64,000 bases of DNA, from the NCBI GenBank assembly GCA_965370415.1, contig CBDUTJ010000013.1:3819-67818 (forward strand), read 5' to 3'. Made by a program: the position numbers and the translations under genes. The notes beneath the pieces were generated by a model. That model worked only from the letters and a program-made list of their open reading frames with translations. It did not search any database and was not told the origin of the DNA. This DNA is from JACNIV01 sp965370415. Its GTDB lineage: Bacteria; Cloacimonadota; Cloacimonadia; Cloacimonadales; TCS61. Below are positions 17,767-26,248 of the stretch, piece after piece (positions within the stretch are counted from its first letter, which is position 1; each line of letters begins with the position of its first letter).

Positions 17767-17880
17767 TCAATCCCGTTGCTCCAAATAGATCACTTCACCA
17801 AAGGGTGGTGTGAAGTTAGCTTTATCAGTTAATATCCACAAAATCGGATAATCAGGTGGCTCCGGAAATGAATCACACTG
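17767..17880 (-). pseudogene. Relic of the C-terminus of a vWA/HExxH protein
   Basis: On the minus strand this stretch encodes CDSFPEPPDYPILWILTD, KANFTPPFGEVIYL and a stop at 17767. The intact gene at 35630-36745 ends CDSFPEPPDYPTLWILTD, KANFKPPFGEVIHMG. The DNA is also clearly similar (for example GAAGTTAGCTTTATC). Only the last ~35 codons remain and nothing upstream continues the homology. It is therefore a fragment left by rearrangement or deletion of a second copy of that gene. Confidence 0.8.
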
Positions 17881-17975
17881 AGTTTAAAAGATCTAAAATG
17901 GAAGATAATTTTGTTTATGTAGTTTTAGATAGAGCAAAATAGACATGCATATTATCAACAGAACGGGGTTTTGAA

Positions 17976-18001
17976 GGAAAAAGGAAGCCAAATGGCTTCC
18001 C
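17976..18001 (-). terminator. Rho-independent terminator behind a vanished gene
   Basis: GGAAGCC (17983-17989) and GGCTTCC (17994-18000) form a 7 bp stem with a 4 nt loop. On the minus strand it is followed by TTTTTCC. It lies just downstream of the stop of the sorting-domain relic at 18003, so it is probably the original terminator of that lost gene. Confidence 0.6.
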
Positions 18002-18002
18002 T

Positions 18003-18126
18003 TTATTTCAATAAAATCATCTTCTTAACTTTCTGATAATCACCGGCTTTTAGCCTATAGAAATAGATTCCTGAGCCCTGTTTATTCGCATTCCATGGAT
18101 AATCATGTTTACTTGCATTTTGTAGC
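18003..18126 (-). pseudogene. Relic of a FlgD/T9SS-type sorting tail
   Basis: The minus strand reads NASKHDYPWNANKQGSGIYF, then YRLKAGDYQKVKKMILLK and stop TAA at 18003. This matches the last ~40 residues of the sorting domain seen in the neighbouring secreted proteins (compare AHNYEWNSKDNASGVYFYKL in the gene at 26249). No signal peptide, no start codon and no upstream body remain, so it is the leftover 3' end of a secreted-protein gene. Confidence 0.75.
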
Positions 18127-18156
18127 GGAGTGGAAAAATGACAGGTGAACAATTTG

Positions 18157-18345
18157 TTATGCTGAAGAGTTTATTCTCCGGCAAATTAGTTCTCTTTTAC
18201 CAATTGGTACAATTAAGCTATCAAATTTTGTATTTTTCATAACTTTATCAATCATTGGTTCAATTGTTTCATAGTGATTAATTGCATTATCCGCTACTAT
18301 CATAGCATTCTGAATAATTTTTGAATTCTTTAAAAAATGAGAGCG
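18157..18345 (-). pseudogene. Relic of a class I O-methyltransferase C-terminus
   Basis: The minus strand encodes 62 residues ending at TAA 18157, among them QNAMIVADNAINHYETIEPM and SLIVPIGKRELICRRI. This resembles the last part of PF01596-type SAM-dependent O-methyltransferases (I(I/V)ADN, then ..PIG.G....R). The N-terminal SAM-binding half is absent and the frame is closed by TGA just upstream, inside the 3' end of the gene at 18347. I judge it a truncated remnant. The family call rests on a short motif and is only moderately sure. Confidence 0.5.
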
Positions 18346-18346
18346 T

Positions 18347-18589
18347 CTATAATAAAGATTTCAAAATTTCATCCCTGATCTTTTGTAAATTATTTTTTAC
18401 TTCGACCCAATCACTATAAAAGTAATATTCTCGTATATTCATTGAAGTTCCGTCTTTGAAATAAATAGTAAAATACCAATATCCCAAACTTGTAAAATCT
18501 CTGGATTTCACACTTTCCAAATCACCAATATTCTTAATCTTTGAGATATCGATTTCTTTACCATCAGGAAGAATATAAATTTCTAACAT
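18347..18589 (-). CDS. Small hypothetical protein (80 aa)
   Basis: 80 aa, ATG at 18589, no signal peptide. The sequence (EIYILPDGKEIDISKIKNIG ... YWYFTIYFKDGTSMNIREYY ... VEVKNNLQKIRDEIL) alternates beta-prone strands and ends in a helix, so it looks like a small folded alpha/beta protein. No family is recognised. Its start overlaps the last codons of the truncated isomerase gene (18583-18735) and its ribosome site is weak, so translation may depend on coupling to that frame. It sits in a stretch of broken genes and could itself be a remnant. Confidence 0.5.
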   Translation of the reverse strand: MLEIYILPDGKEIDISKIKNIGDLESVKSRDFTSLGYWYFTIYFKDGTSMNIREYYFYSDWVEVKNNLQKIRDEILKSLL

Positions 18590-18735
18590 AATACATCACT
18601 ATTTTTTAATATACAAAATTTTTTCCCGTTTATACTGCAAATTTCAACGCCTTCAAAACCATATTTTTTTGCGGAATTCACAACTTCATCGATAGACCAA
18701 TTCGGACATCCTAATGTACTGAATGCAAGTTTCAT
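18583..18735 (-). pseudogene. N-terminal fragment of a sugar phosphate isomerase/epimerase
   Basis: ATG at 18735 overlaps the TAA of the upstream amidohydrolase by one base (TAATG), showing original translational coupling. It encodes MKLAFSTLGCPNWSIDEVV, then NSAKKYGFEGVEIC and a stop after 50 codons. This is the first beta-alpha unit of the xylose-isomerase-like TIM-barrel family, whose members are about 270 aa. Everything after the first unit is lost and a different small frame (18347) begins inside its end, so this is a truncation by deletion. Confidence 0.75.
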
Positions 18736-19532
18736 TAATTTTTTCTTTTTGAAATGATATGTAATGCATTACCTAATAATATCATGTCTTTGTCCCTTTC
18801 CTTGATCGAAGCCTTTTGAACCTTCAGCAGAGACGATTTAATATACTGAAAAGGAGCATTACTGCCAAAGAGCATTCGTTTTGCTCCAAAGTCATTAATT
18901 GCCCTGACGATAACCTCAATCAAACCAGGATTGCTGTGTCTTCCCTGCATTCTATCTATATCAAAGAACCAGTTATTACATTGAAGAAGATTATCTTTTT
19001 CAGCAAGTAGTTCAGGATATGCAGCTCCACTTAATATGAAAGTAACTTCGGGAAAATTGGAGATCACCTTTGCTGCTGATTTGATATTAAGAGGTGGAAC
19101 TTTCATCAGCCAGTGATGTTGTCGTTCATCTTCTATTCTTATAGAAAGGATAACAGGAATTTTCTTTTCCTCTACCGCTGAAATTATTTCCAAAAAACAA
19201 CTATCTCTAAGTTCATACCTGTGATAAGTTGGGAAAAGTCTCAATCCTTTGAATCCCATCCTATCAAAACAAGTCATAAATTCACCTTCCCAGCCGGGAA
19301 ATGCAGGATTTATAACTGCATAAGGAATAATGGTTTCAGGATATTTACTCGCTGCCTCAGCTACTTCAAGATTGCCTTCCATACAGTCTTTTGCCAATAT
19401 CGAGTATATCGAATAAACAATAGCTCTGTCAATTCCTTCCTTTTTGAGTAGTTCAATTAACTTTTCAGCAGTTCTATGTTTCAGTTTCCTGAAAGGCCAA
19501 TCACCAATTCCTATAAAGAAATCAATTATCAT
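18735..19532 (-). CDS. Amidohydrolase-2-like protein lacking the metal site
   Basis: 265 aa, ATG at 19532 overlapping the stop of the upstream gene by 4 nt (ATGA). It has the TIM-barrel plan of amidohydrolase family 2: EEKKIPVILSIRIEDE, FPEVTFILSGAAYPE, RMLFGSNAPFQYIKSSLL and an ILLGNA helix at the end. The usual first-strand HxH is replaced by FFIGIG. The strand-4 to strand-6 His residues are not evident. The final FG(T/S)D aspartate is Asn (FGSNAPF). Catalytic hydrolysis by the classic mechanism is therefore doubtful. Relatives of this kind cluster with DegT aminotransferases and sugar isomerases. Substrate unknown. Confidence 0.78.
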   Translation of the reverse strand: MIIDFFIGIGDWPFRKLKHRTAEKLIELLKKEGIDRAIVYSIYSILAKDCMEGNLEVAEAASKYPETIIPYAVINPAFPGWEGEFMTCFDRMGFKGLRLFPTYHRYELRDSCFLEIISAVEEKKIPVILSIRIEDERQHHWLMKVPPLNIKSAAKVISNFPEVTFILSGAAYPELLAEKDNLLQCNNWFFDIDRMQGRHSNPGLIEVIVRAINDFGAKRMLFGSNAPFQYIKSSLLKVQKASIKERDKDMILLGNALHIISKRKN

Positions 19533-20284
19533 TCAAACCACCTTTTAAAAAGTCGTTTTGCGTTACCATAAAGAATCAGATTCTTTTGCTCATTTGTAAT
19601 TTCAGCTCCTTCGATCTTTCCCAGGTTCGTCCAGAAACCTATATCAGGAAGGTCTGTACCGAAGAGAATCCTTTCCGCACCTAGTTCGTCCACTGCTTTT
19701 TCAATCATTCCACTATCAACAATGCCGCCGGACAGATCGATGAGGACATTCGGGAAATATCGAATTGCTTTGATACCACGCTGCCAATCTCCTCCAATAT
19801 GTGCCATAATGATCGTTACCTGCGGAAACTCTCTGGCAAGCACTGCTATATCGGTTGGTGTTGATTCTCCCTGTAAACAACCTGTTATCTTAAACCAGGC
19901 ATGCTGGAGAATGGGAATATTATAAAACGCAGCTTTTCCCATTATCGGTCTATACAAAGGATCAGTGCAGACACAACCACACTCCAATTTAATCCCTATC
20001 ATACCATATTCATTCACAGCAAGATCTATCTCATCAAGCGATTCTTTTTGATATTCGGGATTTACATAGACCCAACCTTGAATATAACCATTTTCACGCT
20101 TCATCCATTCATAAACACGAAGGTTATCTCCATGGAACTGCTCCGGTTTTGGCTTATAGGTATTATTACTAGGACAAAGACAGGAAACAATCATCTTTTC
20201 CACACCTGCCTTCTTTTCAAGTTCAATAGTATGTCGAAAGCTCCTATCATCATTCAGGTGCACATGTATATCAATTATTTTCAT
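19529..20284 (-). CDS. Amidohydrolase-2 family metal-dependent hydrolase
   Basis: 251 aa, ATG at 20284. It retains the metal-site motifs of amidohydrolase family 2 TIM-barrels: DIHVHLNDD (HxH after strand 1), QHAWFK in the middle, MAHIGGDWQRG, and the C-terminal LFGTDLPDIGFWTN aspartate. Length is typical (250-290 aa). It is the only one of the three paralogues here with an intact site, so it is the likely enzyme, while its two neighbours may be scaffolds or have a different chemistry. The family includes decarboxylases and lactone or amide hydrolases; the substrate cannot be told. It is followed with a 4 nt overlap by the paralogue at 18735. Confidence 0.85.
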   Translation of the reverse strand: MKIIDIHVHLNDDRSFRHTIELEKKAGVEKMIVSCLCPSNNTYKPKPEQFHGDNLRVYEWMKRENGYIQGWVYVNPEYQKESLDEIDLAVNEYGMIGIKLECGCVCTDPLYRPIMGKAAFYNIPILQHAWFKITGCLQGESTPTDIAVLAREFPQVTIIMAHIGGDWQRGIKAIRYFPNVLIDLSGGIVDSGMIEKAVDELGAERILFGTDLPDIGFWTNLGKIEGAEITNEQKNLILYGNAKRLFKRWFE

Positions 20285-20304
20285 TTTTCATCTCTTTTCT
20301 ATGT

Positions 20305-20610
20305 TTATTTATTCAAATACAAATGATAGTCACAAACCTTCTTGATAGCCTTTGCAATATCTTCCGCATCTTCGAAAGTCATAAATTCATTGCATGGCAA
20401 AACCATCATTCTTGTAAGAACTTCTTCTGCATTAGGGCAGAGTCCTTTTTCATAAGTAACTTTCTTTCCATAAAGATGGCAATCGAACGGGCAGGAAGTT
20501 TTTCCATAGATATTCATATTCTTAATGCAATCAAAGAGATAGACAGGAATTCTAAGGCAGGGATAGGTTACTGGCTTTCCTTCATTTGCAGTTCTGATAA
20601 AATAATTCAT
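20305..20610 (-). pseudogene. C-terminal fragment of a DegT/DnrJ/EryC1-type aminotransferase
   Basis: 101 codons from an ATG at 20610, with a stop just upstream in the same frame. YPCLRIPVYLFDCI, the Cys-rich CPFDCHLYGKKV, and CPNAEEVLTRMMVLPCNEFM...EDAEDIAKAIKKV match the last ~100 residues of DegT-family PLP aminotransferases. The PLP-binding domain (about 280 aa, including the Lys) is missing, so the product cannot be a working transaminase. It could still be translated as a small domain. A run of odd sequence (20614-20817) separates it from the amidohydrolase upstream. Confidence 0.65.
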
Positions 20611-20813
20611 TGTTCAATAATGTCTCCAATTTTCCTTTATCTTAAAACATTTACTAAACTCATCCTCCCCCCTATTCGGTGGAGTTGATTCACTCTTCTC
20701 CCGGACAGGAGAGCTTTCAATGGATGAGGAAGGAAAAAATTCATGAAAATCGCTGTCTTCATTTACCCAATTTTCATGTTGCGAGACTTTGCGTTGAGAA
20801 TAATTTTCATTTT

Positions 20814-21548
20814 TCAAAATCCTAATAATTGCATCAAATTTTCACCTGCTATCATTGCTTTTTCTTCTTTCGATATACGTGCATATTTCACTACCATAAT
20901 TAATGGAACGGGATTGAAAAATGGTGTGGCAGAACCAAATAGCAATCGATTTGCTCCAAACTTTTTGCAGACATCCTCGATTCCATAGTAGAATTGAAAA
21001 AAAGAAGTGTCAATACACAGATTTGGTGTTTCAGAAAGTAATGCGTATATATCCCGGTTCAATCGGAAAGGAGCTCTCGTTAATACTACTGGAAGATTAG
21101 GATATCTTGAGCAAATAGAATAAAGTTGATCAAAATTAGTTTCTTCAAAGTCGATGAAAAGTGGAATATTTCTTTCCTCTAAAATATTTAACAAGACTCC
21201 TGCACTCCATTCTGTTAAAGTCCAGTTATGAGCTTTTGGGAAAATCCTTACTGCACGAATTCCCTTTTCCAGTATTACATAAATTAATTCTTCCGATACC
21301 GGCATTTCTCCGGTATAATGGGGAAACAGAACCCAGCACGGATATAAATTCTTGTATTTACCAATTTCTTCTAAAAGTTTCTGATTGCCAACAGCCGGGT
21401 TGTATTCTCTGGAAAAAGAATGATAAACCAAGGCATTATCGATGTTAAATCTATTCATTGTTTTAATTAACTCTTTTGAGGTTTCCAAGCTTTTTGGTAT
21501 TGGAACAGACAGTTTCCCAAAACAACAGTTAGAATCAAAAAAATTCAT
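20814..21548 (-). CDS. Amidohydrolase-2-like protein, divergent metal site
   Basis: 244 aa, ATG at 21548 (AGGTGTAATTT upstream, modest ribosome site). TIM-barrel of amidohydrolase family 2: VLFPHYTGEMPVSEELIY, IRAVRIFPKAHNWTLTEWSA, IPLFIDFEETNFDQLYSICS, LLFGSATPFFNPVPLIMVVK. As in the paralogue at 18735, the HxH is absent (FDSNCCFGK) and the final FGTD aspartate is replaced (FGSATPF). It is the first gene of the minus-strand cluster 21.5-18.6 kb. Three paralogues of which two lack ligands suggest a heteromeric complex or a changed substrate (inference). Confidence 0.78.
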   Translation of the reverse strand: MNFFDSNCCFGKLSVPIPKSLETSKELIKTMNRFNIDNALVYHSFSREYNPAVGNQKLLEEIGKYKNLYPCWVLFPHYTGEMPVSEELIYVILEKGIRAVRIFPKAHNWTLTEWSAGVLLNILEERNIPLFIDFEETNFDQLYSICSRYPNLPVVLTRAPFRLNRDIYALLSETPNLCIDTSFFQFYYGIEDVCKKFGANRLLFGSATPFFNPVPLIMVVKYARISKEEKAMIAGENLMQLLGF

Positions 21549-21589
21549 AAATTACACCTTTAACCTTTATATTTAGTGCATATTCTTAA

Positions 21590-21632
21590 TATTAAGAAAA
21601 ATATTGGGCTGAATTTTAATCAAATCCAGCCC
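21590..21632 (-). terminator. Probable Rho-independent terminator
   Basis: GGGCTG (21606-21611) pairs with CAGCCC (21627-21632), with further AAATTC/GAATTT-like pairing inside. On the minus strand it is followed by AATATTTTTCTT. It lies about 110 bp downstream of the C25 peptidase gene and separates it from the amidohydrolase cluster. Confidence 0.5.
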
Positions 21633-21740
21633 TGTGATGTTTTTAACTAGTTTGAGCTGTTAACTTTGTGTTGAACTGATATTAACATTATTTTTCCCTT
21701 TTTCTTTGTCTTTTGCTATTTCATCAGGACTTGTCCGCCA

Positions 21741-24700
21741 TTATTTTAGGAGGATCATTTTCTTAACAGAAGTATATCTCCCACTGTTGCCTTCTGAAAT
21801 CATCTTATAGAAATAAATCCCGCTGGAAACAGATTTGCCGTTCTCATCTTTTCCATCCCATACAACTGAATGCTGACCTGCTGAAAGCTGACCACTGACG
21901 AGCTGTTTCACTTTTTGACCTTTCAAATTGTAGATCACAAGCTCCGTGTTCTCCGTGCTCTCTGTGGTTGTAAAAGAGAATGTAGTGGTTGGATTAAACG
22001 GATTAGGATAATTCTGATACAATCGGGCTTTGGTAATCTCCAGAATGATCTGTTCATCAATATTTGTTATTGTATGATTGCATGTGAATATCACTTCCCT
22101 GGTTTCTCCTTCTGCTAATGAAGGTTGTCCCTGATACCAGATATACATTAAAGCAAAGTTATCTTCAACCACAACCGCAATTGCGTCGGTATAAATAATT
22201 TGAATATCTTCTGCTTTCAGGGGTAGAATTATTGCTGGATGTCGCTCTCCCCATTTACTGGTAAAACCTGGATTCCCTTCTCTGTTCATGGTGATCCTAT
22301 ATGTTATGGTATCTCTTTCGGTACCTTCATTTATAGTCAGTTCATTTGTAAACAGCGGTTCCATGAACACACCTTCATTGGACATCTTTATGTCCATTCC
22401 CGGATCTCCATACAGAGCTGAACCGTTCAGATCGTTTGGACTAGCTCCGGGAGTGCTATTCAGCATATCGAATTTCAAAGCAATGTTACTAAGGAAATAT
22501 GATTCCGCCCAGGTATTACTTCTGGCAACTTTATAGAAATACGCTTTTGTTCCGCCATGCTGACAGGAACTTCCTCCTTCCCCAATCAAATAACCTGTAT
22601 ATTGATAGGCTCCAGCTGTATGAATCCAGCAAGGAGCCATGCTGCTTCCACCCAAAATTTGACCGATATTACAATTACCAAGTCCGAAAAAAATCTTTGG
22701 GGTATCGGAATCTATATTAATATCAGGTCCACTATAAGGATCTCCATAAGCCTGTCCGTTACTGGAGCGGAAAAAACCTTCCTGACCTGAAGTTGGATAA
22801 TGCAATTGCCACTGGTTGTGATTCCCGTGTCCACTGGTTACAAATATATCCACCGGATCATAATTAAAAATATCAACGCCTTCATTTACCATTGTAACCA
22901 GCCATTCTGTTCTATCTGTAGGTCCATCATTGAATTCGACGACTTCCAGAGCATCAGGATATTTCACATAATAGCGATTATAAGTAGCTTCGCTTGTAGA
23001 TATTCCCTGAGTGTAATAATTTACATTACAGGAAGTAGTTCCACCAATACAGGTTTTCACCTCAAATCCGGTAGGTCCGGAAACAAGGTTAAGTGCATCT
23101 TGAGCATTATATCCTGTGATGATCCCCCACACTGCATCGCAATATGCATCATCATCCAATGCTCTGGTAAAAGGCCAGACATAACTCTGAATAAAATTCG
23201 GTGATGCTGTTGACATATCACAGATAAATCCAATATGACTCGGATAATATTCAGCAACATCATCTTGAACTTCGTTTAGTGAACTTTCCCAAATAAAAAG
23301 CTGCCCGCCATAACGTGCCAGAAGAGCATCTGCAACTGCCTGCCAATCCGGGTCGTTATAGGTTGTTTGCTTGATGATAACTGCATAGGTAAGCGGTGGA
23401 GGTTCTACATAACTAATTATGAATGTTCCATCTGAAATATCTTCAGCAAAATTATTGGAAGCATCGAATACTTGCACTTTTATCAGGCATTCTTCGGAAG
23501 GAGTATTTGGAACCTGCCAGGAAAAGTTCTGTGGGTTTCCTGCATGGCTAACAATGAATGTCCAGTTTATTCCATTATCGATCGAATAAAAGACACTGTC
23601 TGTAACAACACCAACATTATCATCAGAATTCCAGGTGACGGAATGCCATTCATACGTTCCCCAATCTTCACCACCATTCGGTTCGATAACTTCTACTGTG
23701 GGCGGCGTAACATCCGCATCGATCGTGAATACAGCATCGGAAATATCTGTTGCAGAATTAGCTCCTCCGTCATAAACTATTACTTTTACCAAACATTCTG
23801 TGGAAGGTGTATTGGGAATAAGCCATTCACAAACCTGAGGATTTCCGCTGTGAGATGCAATGAATATCCAATTCGTTCCATTATCAATAGAATAGAATAC
23901 GCTATCGGAATTAATGACCAAATAAACCTCGGCAGTCCACTGGATCTGGTGTATTTCACCAACTACCCACACTTCTCCTCCATTGGGAATATCTACAGTT
24001 ACAGTAGAATTCAAGGCAAAATCAATTGTTGTGGTAATGTCTACAATAATTTCTACTTCTGTTACTTCGCCCAAAATATAAGAATAACCTGCATCACAGG
24101 TAACAGTATAATTACCTACCAACTCACTTACCAAAAGACTATCAATGATATAATATCCATCAGCATTGGTGAAGCCAGTATATTCAACTCTGGCCTGACT
24201 AATAGCAGTTATAAGAGCATCTTCAATAGGTTCATTAGTATTAGCATCTGTTACTGTTCCATTAAGAGAACCATAGAGGATTATTGGTTCCAGAATGAAA
24301 TCATATGTAACAGTTTGACCTTCTAACACTTCTACAACATCAGAAGAATCATAATATCCTTCAGCTGTGCAGGTAATATCATGTATACCAACAGGAATAT
24401 ATTCTAAAAGATAAGTCCCATCAAATTCAGTAATATCTGAGATATTACCAATAGATACAATAGCCCCCTCAATGGGTTCTCCAGTATCAAGGTCTGTTAC
24501 AGTTCCATCAACATTGCCAAAAGCATATAGTATAGCTATACCCTTATCAGTAATGATATCCATCACCCCAAAGGAATCGTAGAAGTAAACATCTCCAAAA
24601 GTAAGAGAATCTCCAATGGTGCTTAAAACCTGAAATACGATGTCTGCAATTAGCCCTTCCCCTTCAGGTGCCTCAAGCGTATCTGTGCCTGCTAATGTAT

Positions 24701-25094
24701 AAGCAATACTTAAGACACCGGGAGTAGAAGTATCAATCATCCAGCCAAGTGCAGTGCCACCATTAGTTGTAAGAATGTTCGGTTCATAAGTAATGGGATT
24801 TATAGCAGTAGCGGTTATATACTCAAGCTGATTTGAGTTATAGTTAGCTTCAAATTCATAAGTGTCTAAATTATGAACATTTATAGCATAGACATCCAAC
24901 CTTATGTAATCACCCACACCAGGTGTTGTCATTGTAGTATCATTCTGGTTGCCATAAGTTGTAGTATTCAAGTCAAATCTTATACCAGCATTCTCATTAG
25001 GACCTCTTTTATTCCTAAAAGTATCCGGAGCTGTTTGAGCTATCAGTAAAGCTGTAATTACAAATAGACATAATAAAATAATTAATTTTTTCAT
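21741..25094 (-). CDS. Secreted C25 (gingipain-like) peptidase with cohesin-like domain and sorting tail
   Basis: 1117 aa from the ATG at 25094 (GGAGGGAAAAG upstream; a longer in-frame extension has no ribosome site). Signal peptide about 1-20. A cohesin-like domain (about 25-185: YIRLDVYAINVHNLDTYEF, GEGLIADIVFQVL) is followed by two carboxypeptidase-regulatory-like domains (GNVDGTVTDLDTGEPIEGA; GSLNGTVTDANTNEPIEDA), then two Ig-like domains with IPNGGEVW/EPNGGEDW. The peptidase region is about 580-900, with candidate catalytic His in FVTSGHGNHNQW and Cys in FGLGNCNIGQI, ending ALYGDPGM as in peptidase family C25. The sorting tail ends VKKMILLK. Predicted secreted cysteine protease; whether active is unknown. 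Confidence 0.85.
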   Translation of the reverse strand: MKKLIILLCLFVITALLIAQTAPDTFRNKRGPNENAGIRFDLNTTTYGNQNDTTMTTPGVGDYIRLDVYAINVHNLDTYEFEANYNSNQLEYITATAINPITYEPNILTTNGGTALGWMIDTSTPGVLSIAYTLAGTDTLEAPEGEGLIADIVFQVLSTIGDSLTFGDVYFYDSFGVMDIITDKGIAILYAFGNVDGTVTDLDTGEPIEGAIVSIGNISDITEFDGTYLLEYIPVGIHDITCTAEGYYDSSDVVEVLEGQTVTYDFILEPIILYGSLNGTVTDANTNEPIEDALITAISQARVEYTGFTNADGYYIIDSLLVSELVGNYTVTCDAGYSYILGEVTEVEIIVDITTTIDFALNSTVTVDIPNGGEVWVVGEIHQIQWTAEVYLVINSDSVFYSIDNGTNWIFIASHSGNPQVCEWLIPNTPSTECLVKVIVYDGGANSATDISDAVFTIDADVTPPTVEVIEPNGGEDWGTYEWHSVTWNSDDNVGVVTDSVFYSIDNGINWTFIVSHAGNPQNFSWQVPNTPSEECLIKVQVFDASNNFAEDISDGTFIISYVEPPPLTYAVIIKQTTYNDPDWQAVADALLARYGGQLFIWESSLNEVQDDVAEYYPSHIGFICDMSTASPNFIQSYVWPFTRALDDDAYCDAVWGIITGYNAQDALNLVSGPTGFEVKTCIGGTTSCNVNYYTQGISTSEATYNRYYVKYPDALEVVEFNDGPTDRTEWLVTMVNEGVDIFNYDPVDIFVTSGHGNHNQWQLHYPTSGQEGFFRSSNGQAYGDPYSGPDINIDSDTPKIFFGLGNCNIGQILGGSSMAPCWIHTAGAYQYTGYLIGEGGSSCQHGGTKAYFYKVARSNTWAESYFLSNIALKFDMLNSTPGASPNDLNGSALYGDPGMDIKMSNEGVFMEPLFTNELTINEGTERDTITYRITMNREGNPGFTSKWGERHPAIILPLKAEDIQIIYTDAIAVVVEDNFALMYIWYQGQPSLAEGETREVIFTCNHTITNIDEQIILEITKARLYQNYPNPFNPTTTFSFTTTESTENTELVIYNLKGQKVKQLVSGQLSAGQHSVVWDGKDENGKSVSSGIYFYKMISEGNSGRYTSVKKMILLK

Positions 25095-25211
25095 CTTTTC
25101 CCTCCATAAATATAAGGAAAAAATAAAGATATTTCTTATTGATATTAACATTATATTTTCCTTATGTTGTTCTTTCTACCAAATATCGCATTGGGAGAAA
25201 GATTTATTAAT

Positions 25212-25982
25212 TTAATTATTTGCAGTAATTCTGTAAAACTTTTTTAAACCAACAATATCAATAATTACTTCACCAATATCAGTCACTGTAGCTTCCAGAG
25301 TATTAAACAAACCATTTGGATCATCATCGCTGTAAATATTGTATTCCAAACCCTCGTTAACCCAGGTGATTTTGATACTATCTCCATCAGCAACTATTTC
25401 AATATTTACATTTTCAGGTGGATCAGGAAGTAGTATAGTTAATATAGCAGTACCCTTATCGGTGATGATATCCATAACCCCAAAGGAATTGTAGTAGTAA
25501 ACATCTCCAAAGCTCAGCGTTCCATAAGTATCTACAAGAGACAGAAATACAATGTCTGCAATTAGTCCCTCTCCTTCCGGTGCTTCAAGAGGATCTGTGC
25601 CTGCTAATGTATAAGCAAGGCTTAGGACTCCCGGAGTAGAAGTATCAATCATCCAACCGAGTGCAGTACCACCATTAGATTCAAGGATGTTCCCTTCAAA
25701 AGTGATGGGATTTGTAGCTGTAGCTGTTACATATTCAAGCTCTGATGAGTTATAGATTACTTCAAACTCATAGGTATCTAAATTTTGAACTTCAGTACAA
25801 TACACATCTAAACGTATATAAGTTCCTGCAGATTGTGAGGGTACGCTGGTCAGATTCTGGTTACCGGGAGTGGTTGCATCCAGATCAAAAACTATACCTG
25901 CATTCTCATTTGGACCGGCAAAAACTAGTGACCTGAAAAATAAACTTATCCCTAATATTAAAATTAATCTTTTCTTTTTCAT
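25212..25982 (-). CDS. Secreted cohesin-like + fibronectin-III-like protein
   Basis: 256 aa, ATG at 25982 (AAAGGAAAAAAA upstream). Signal peptide about 1-22. Residues about 25-175 form a cohesin-like beta-sandwich (NAGIVFDLDATTPGNQN, YIRLDVYCTEVQNLDTYEF, GEGLIADIVFLSLVD). Residues 180-256 resemble a fibronectin-III domain (PPENVNIEIVADGDSIKITW, KKFYRITANN). No sorting tail. Within the cohesin part 385 bp are identical by eye to the gene at 26249. Cohesin domains bind dockerins in cellulosomes, and a dockerin-like pair is encoded in the next gene, but this architecture also occurs outside cellulosomes. Confidence 0.8.
   Translation of the reverse strand: MKKKRLILILGISLFFRSLVFAGPNENAGIVFDLDATTPGNQNLTSVPSQSAGTYIRLDVYCTEVQNLDTYEFEVIYNSSELEYVTATATNPITFEGNILESNGGTALGWMIDTSTPGVLSLAYTLAGTDPLEAPEGEGLIADIVFLSLVDTYGTLSFGDVYYYNSFGVMDIITDKGTAILTILLPDPPENVNIEIVADGDSIKITWVNEGLEYNIYSDDDPNGLFNTLEATVTDIGEVIIDIVGLKKFYRITANN
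25519..25903. repeat. 385 bp direct repeat, copy 1
   Basis: Identical by eye to 27360-27744, same orientation. It covers most of the cohesin-like domain in both genes. Sequence diverges sharply at both ends. A recent duplication or gene conversion is the simplest explanation. Confidence 0.85.
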
Positions 25983-26193
25983 TTTTTTTCCTTTATTCCA
26001 TATAAATAAAGGATTTTCTATTTTTCGACTATCCCCGATGCAAGCATACGAGGTATTTCACCGAAAAATTAACACTTCGTGTTACCGAAAATCCTCAAAA
26101 CAAAAATATTTTTTCAGAAACCCCGGGGCAAGCCCCCGAGGAATTCTTTAGATTAAATACAGAACTCTTTCTCTTTTTTTTTTGATTAAACCA

Positions 26194-26237
26194 TTGCGAA
26201 GGTCAAGATGCCTTTGATAGTATCACAACCTTCGCAA
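26194..26237. repeat. Inverted repeat downstream of the propeller-dockerin-cohesin gene
   Basis: TTGCGAAGGT (26194-26203) and ACCTTCGCAA (26228-26237) form a perfect 10 bp stem with a 24 nt loop. It starts 12 bp past the stop at 26249. No T-run follows on the minus strand, so it is either a weak terminator or one of the palindromic intergenic repeats common in this window. Confidence 0.5.
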
Positions 26238-26248
26238 GGTTTTTATCA

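Noticed and set aside
20614..20817. 67-codon frame between amidohydrolase and DegT relic
   Set aside because: Its sequence contains a palindrome (TCTCC...GGGAGA) and a run of G; no ribosome site; low-complexity Ser/Glu content. Probably repeat DNA.
23472..24326. 284-codon plus-strand frame
   Set aside because: It is antisense to the C25 peptidase gene, with Cys/Ile-rich nonsense composition. The minus-strand protein has clear domains.
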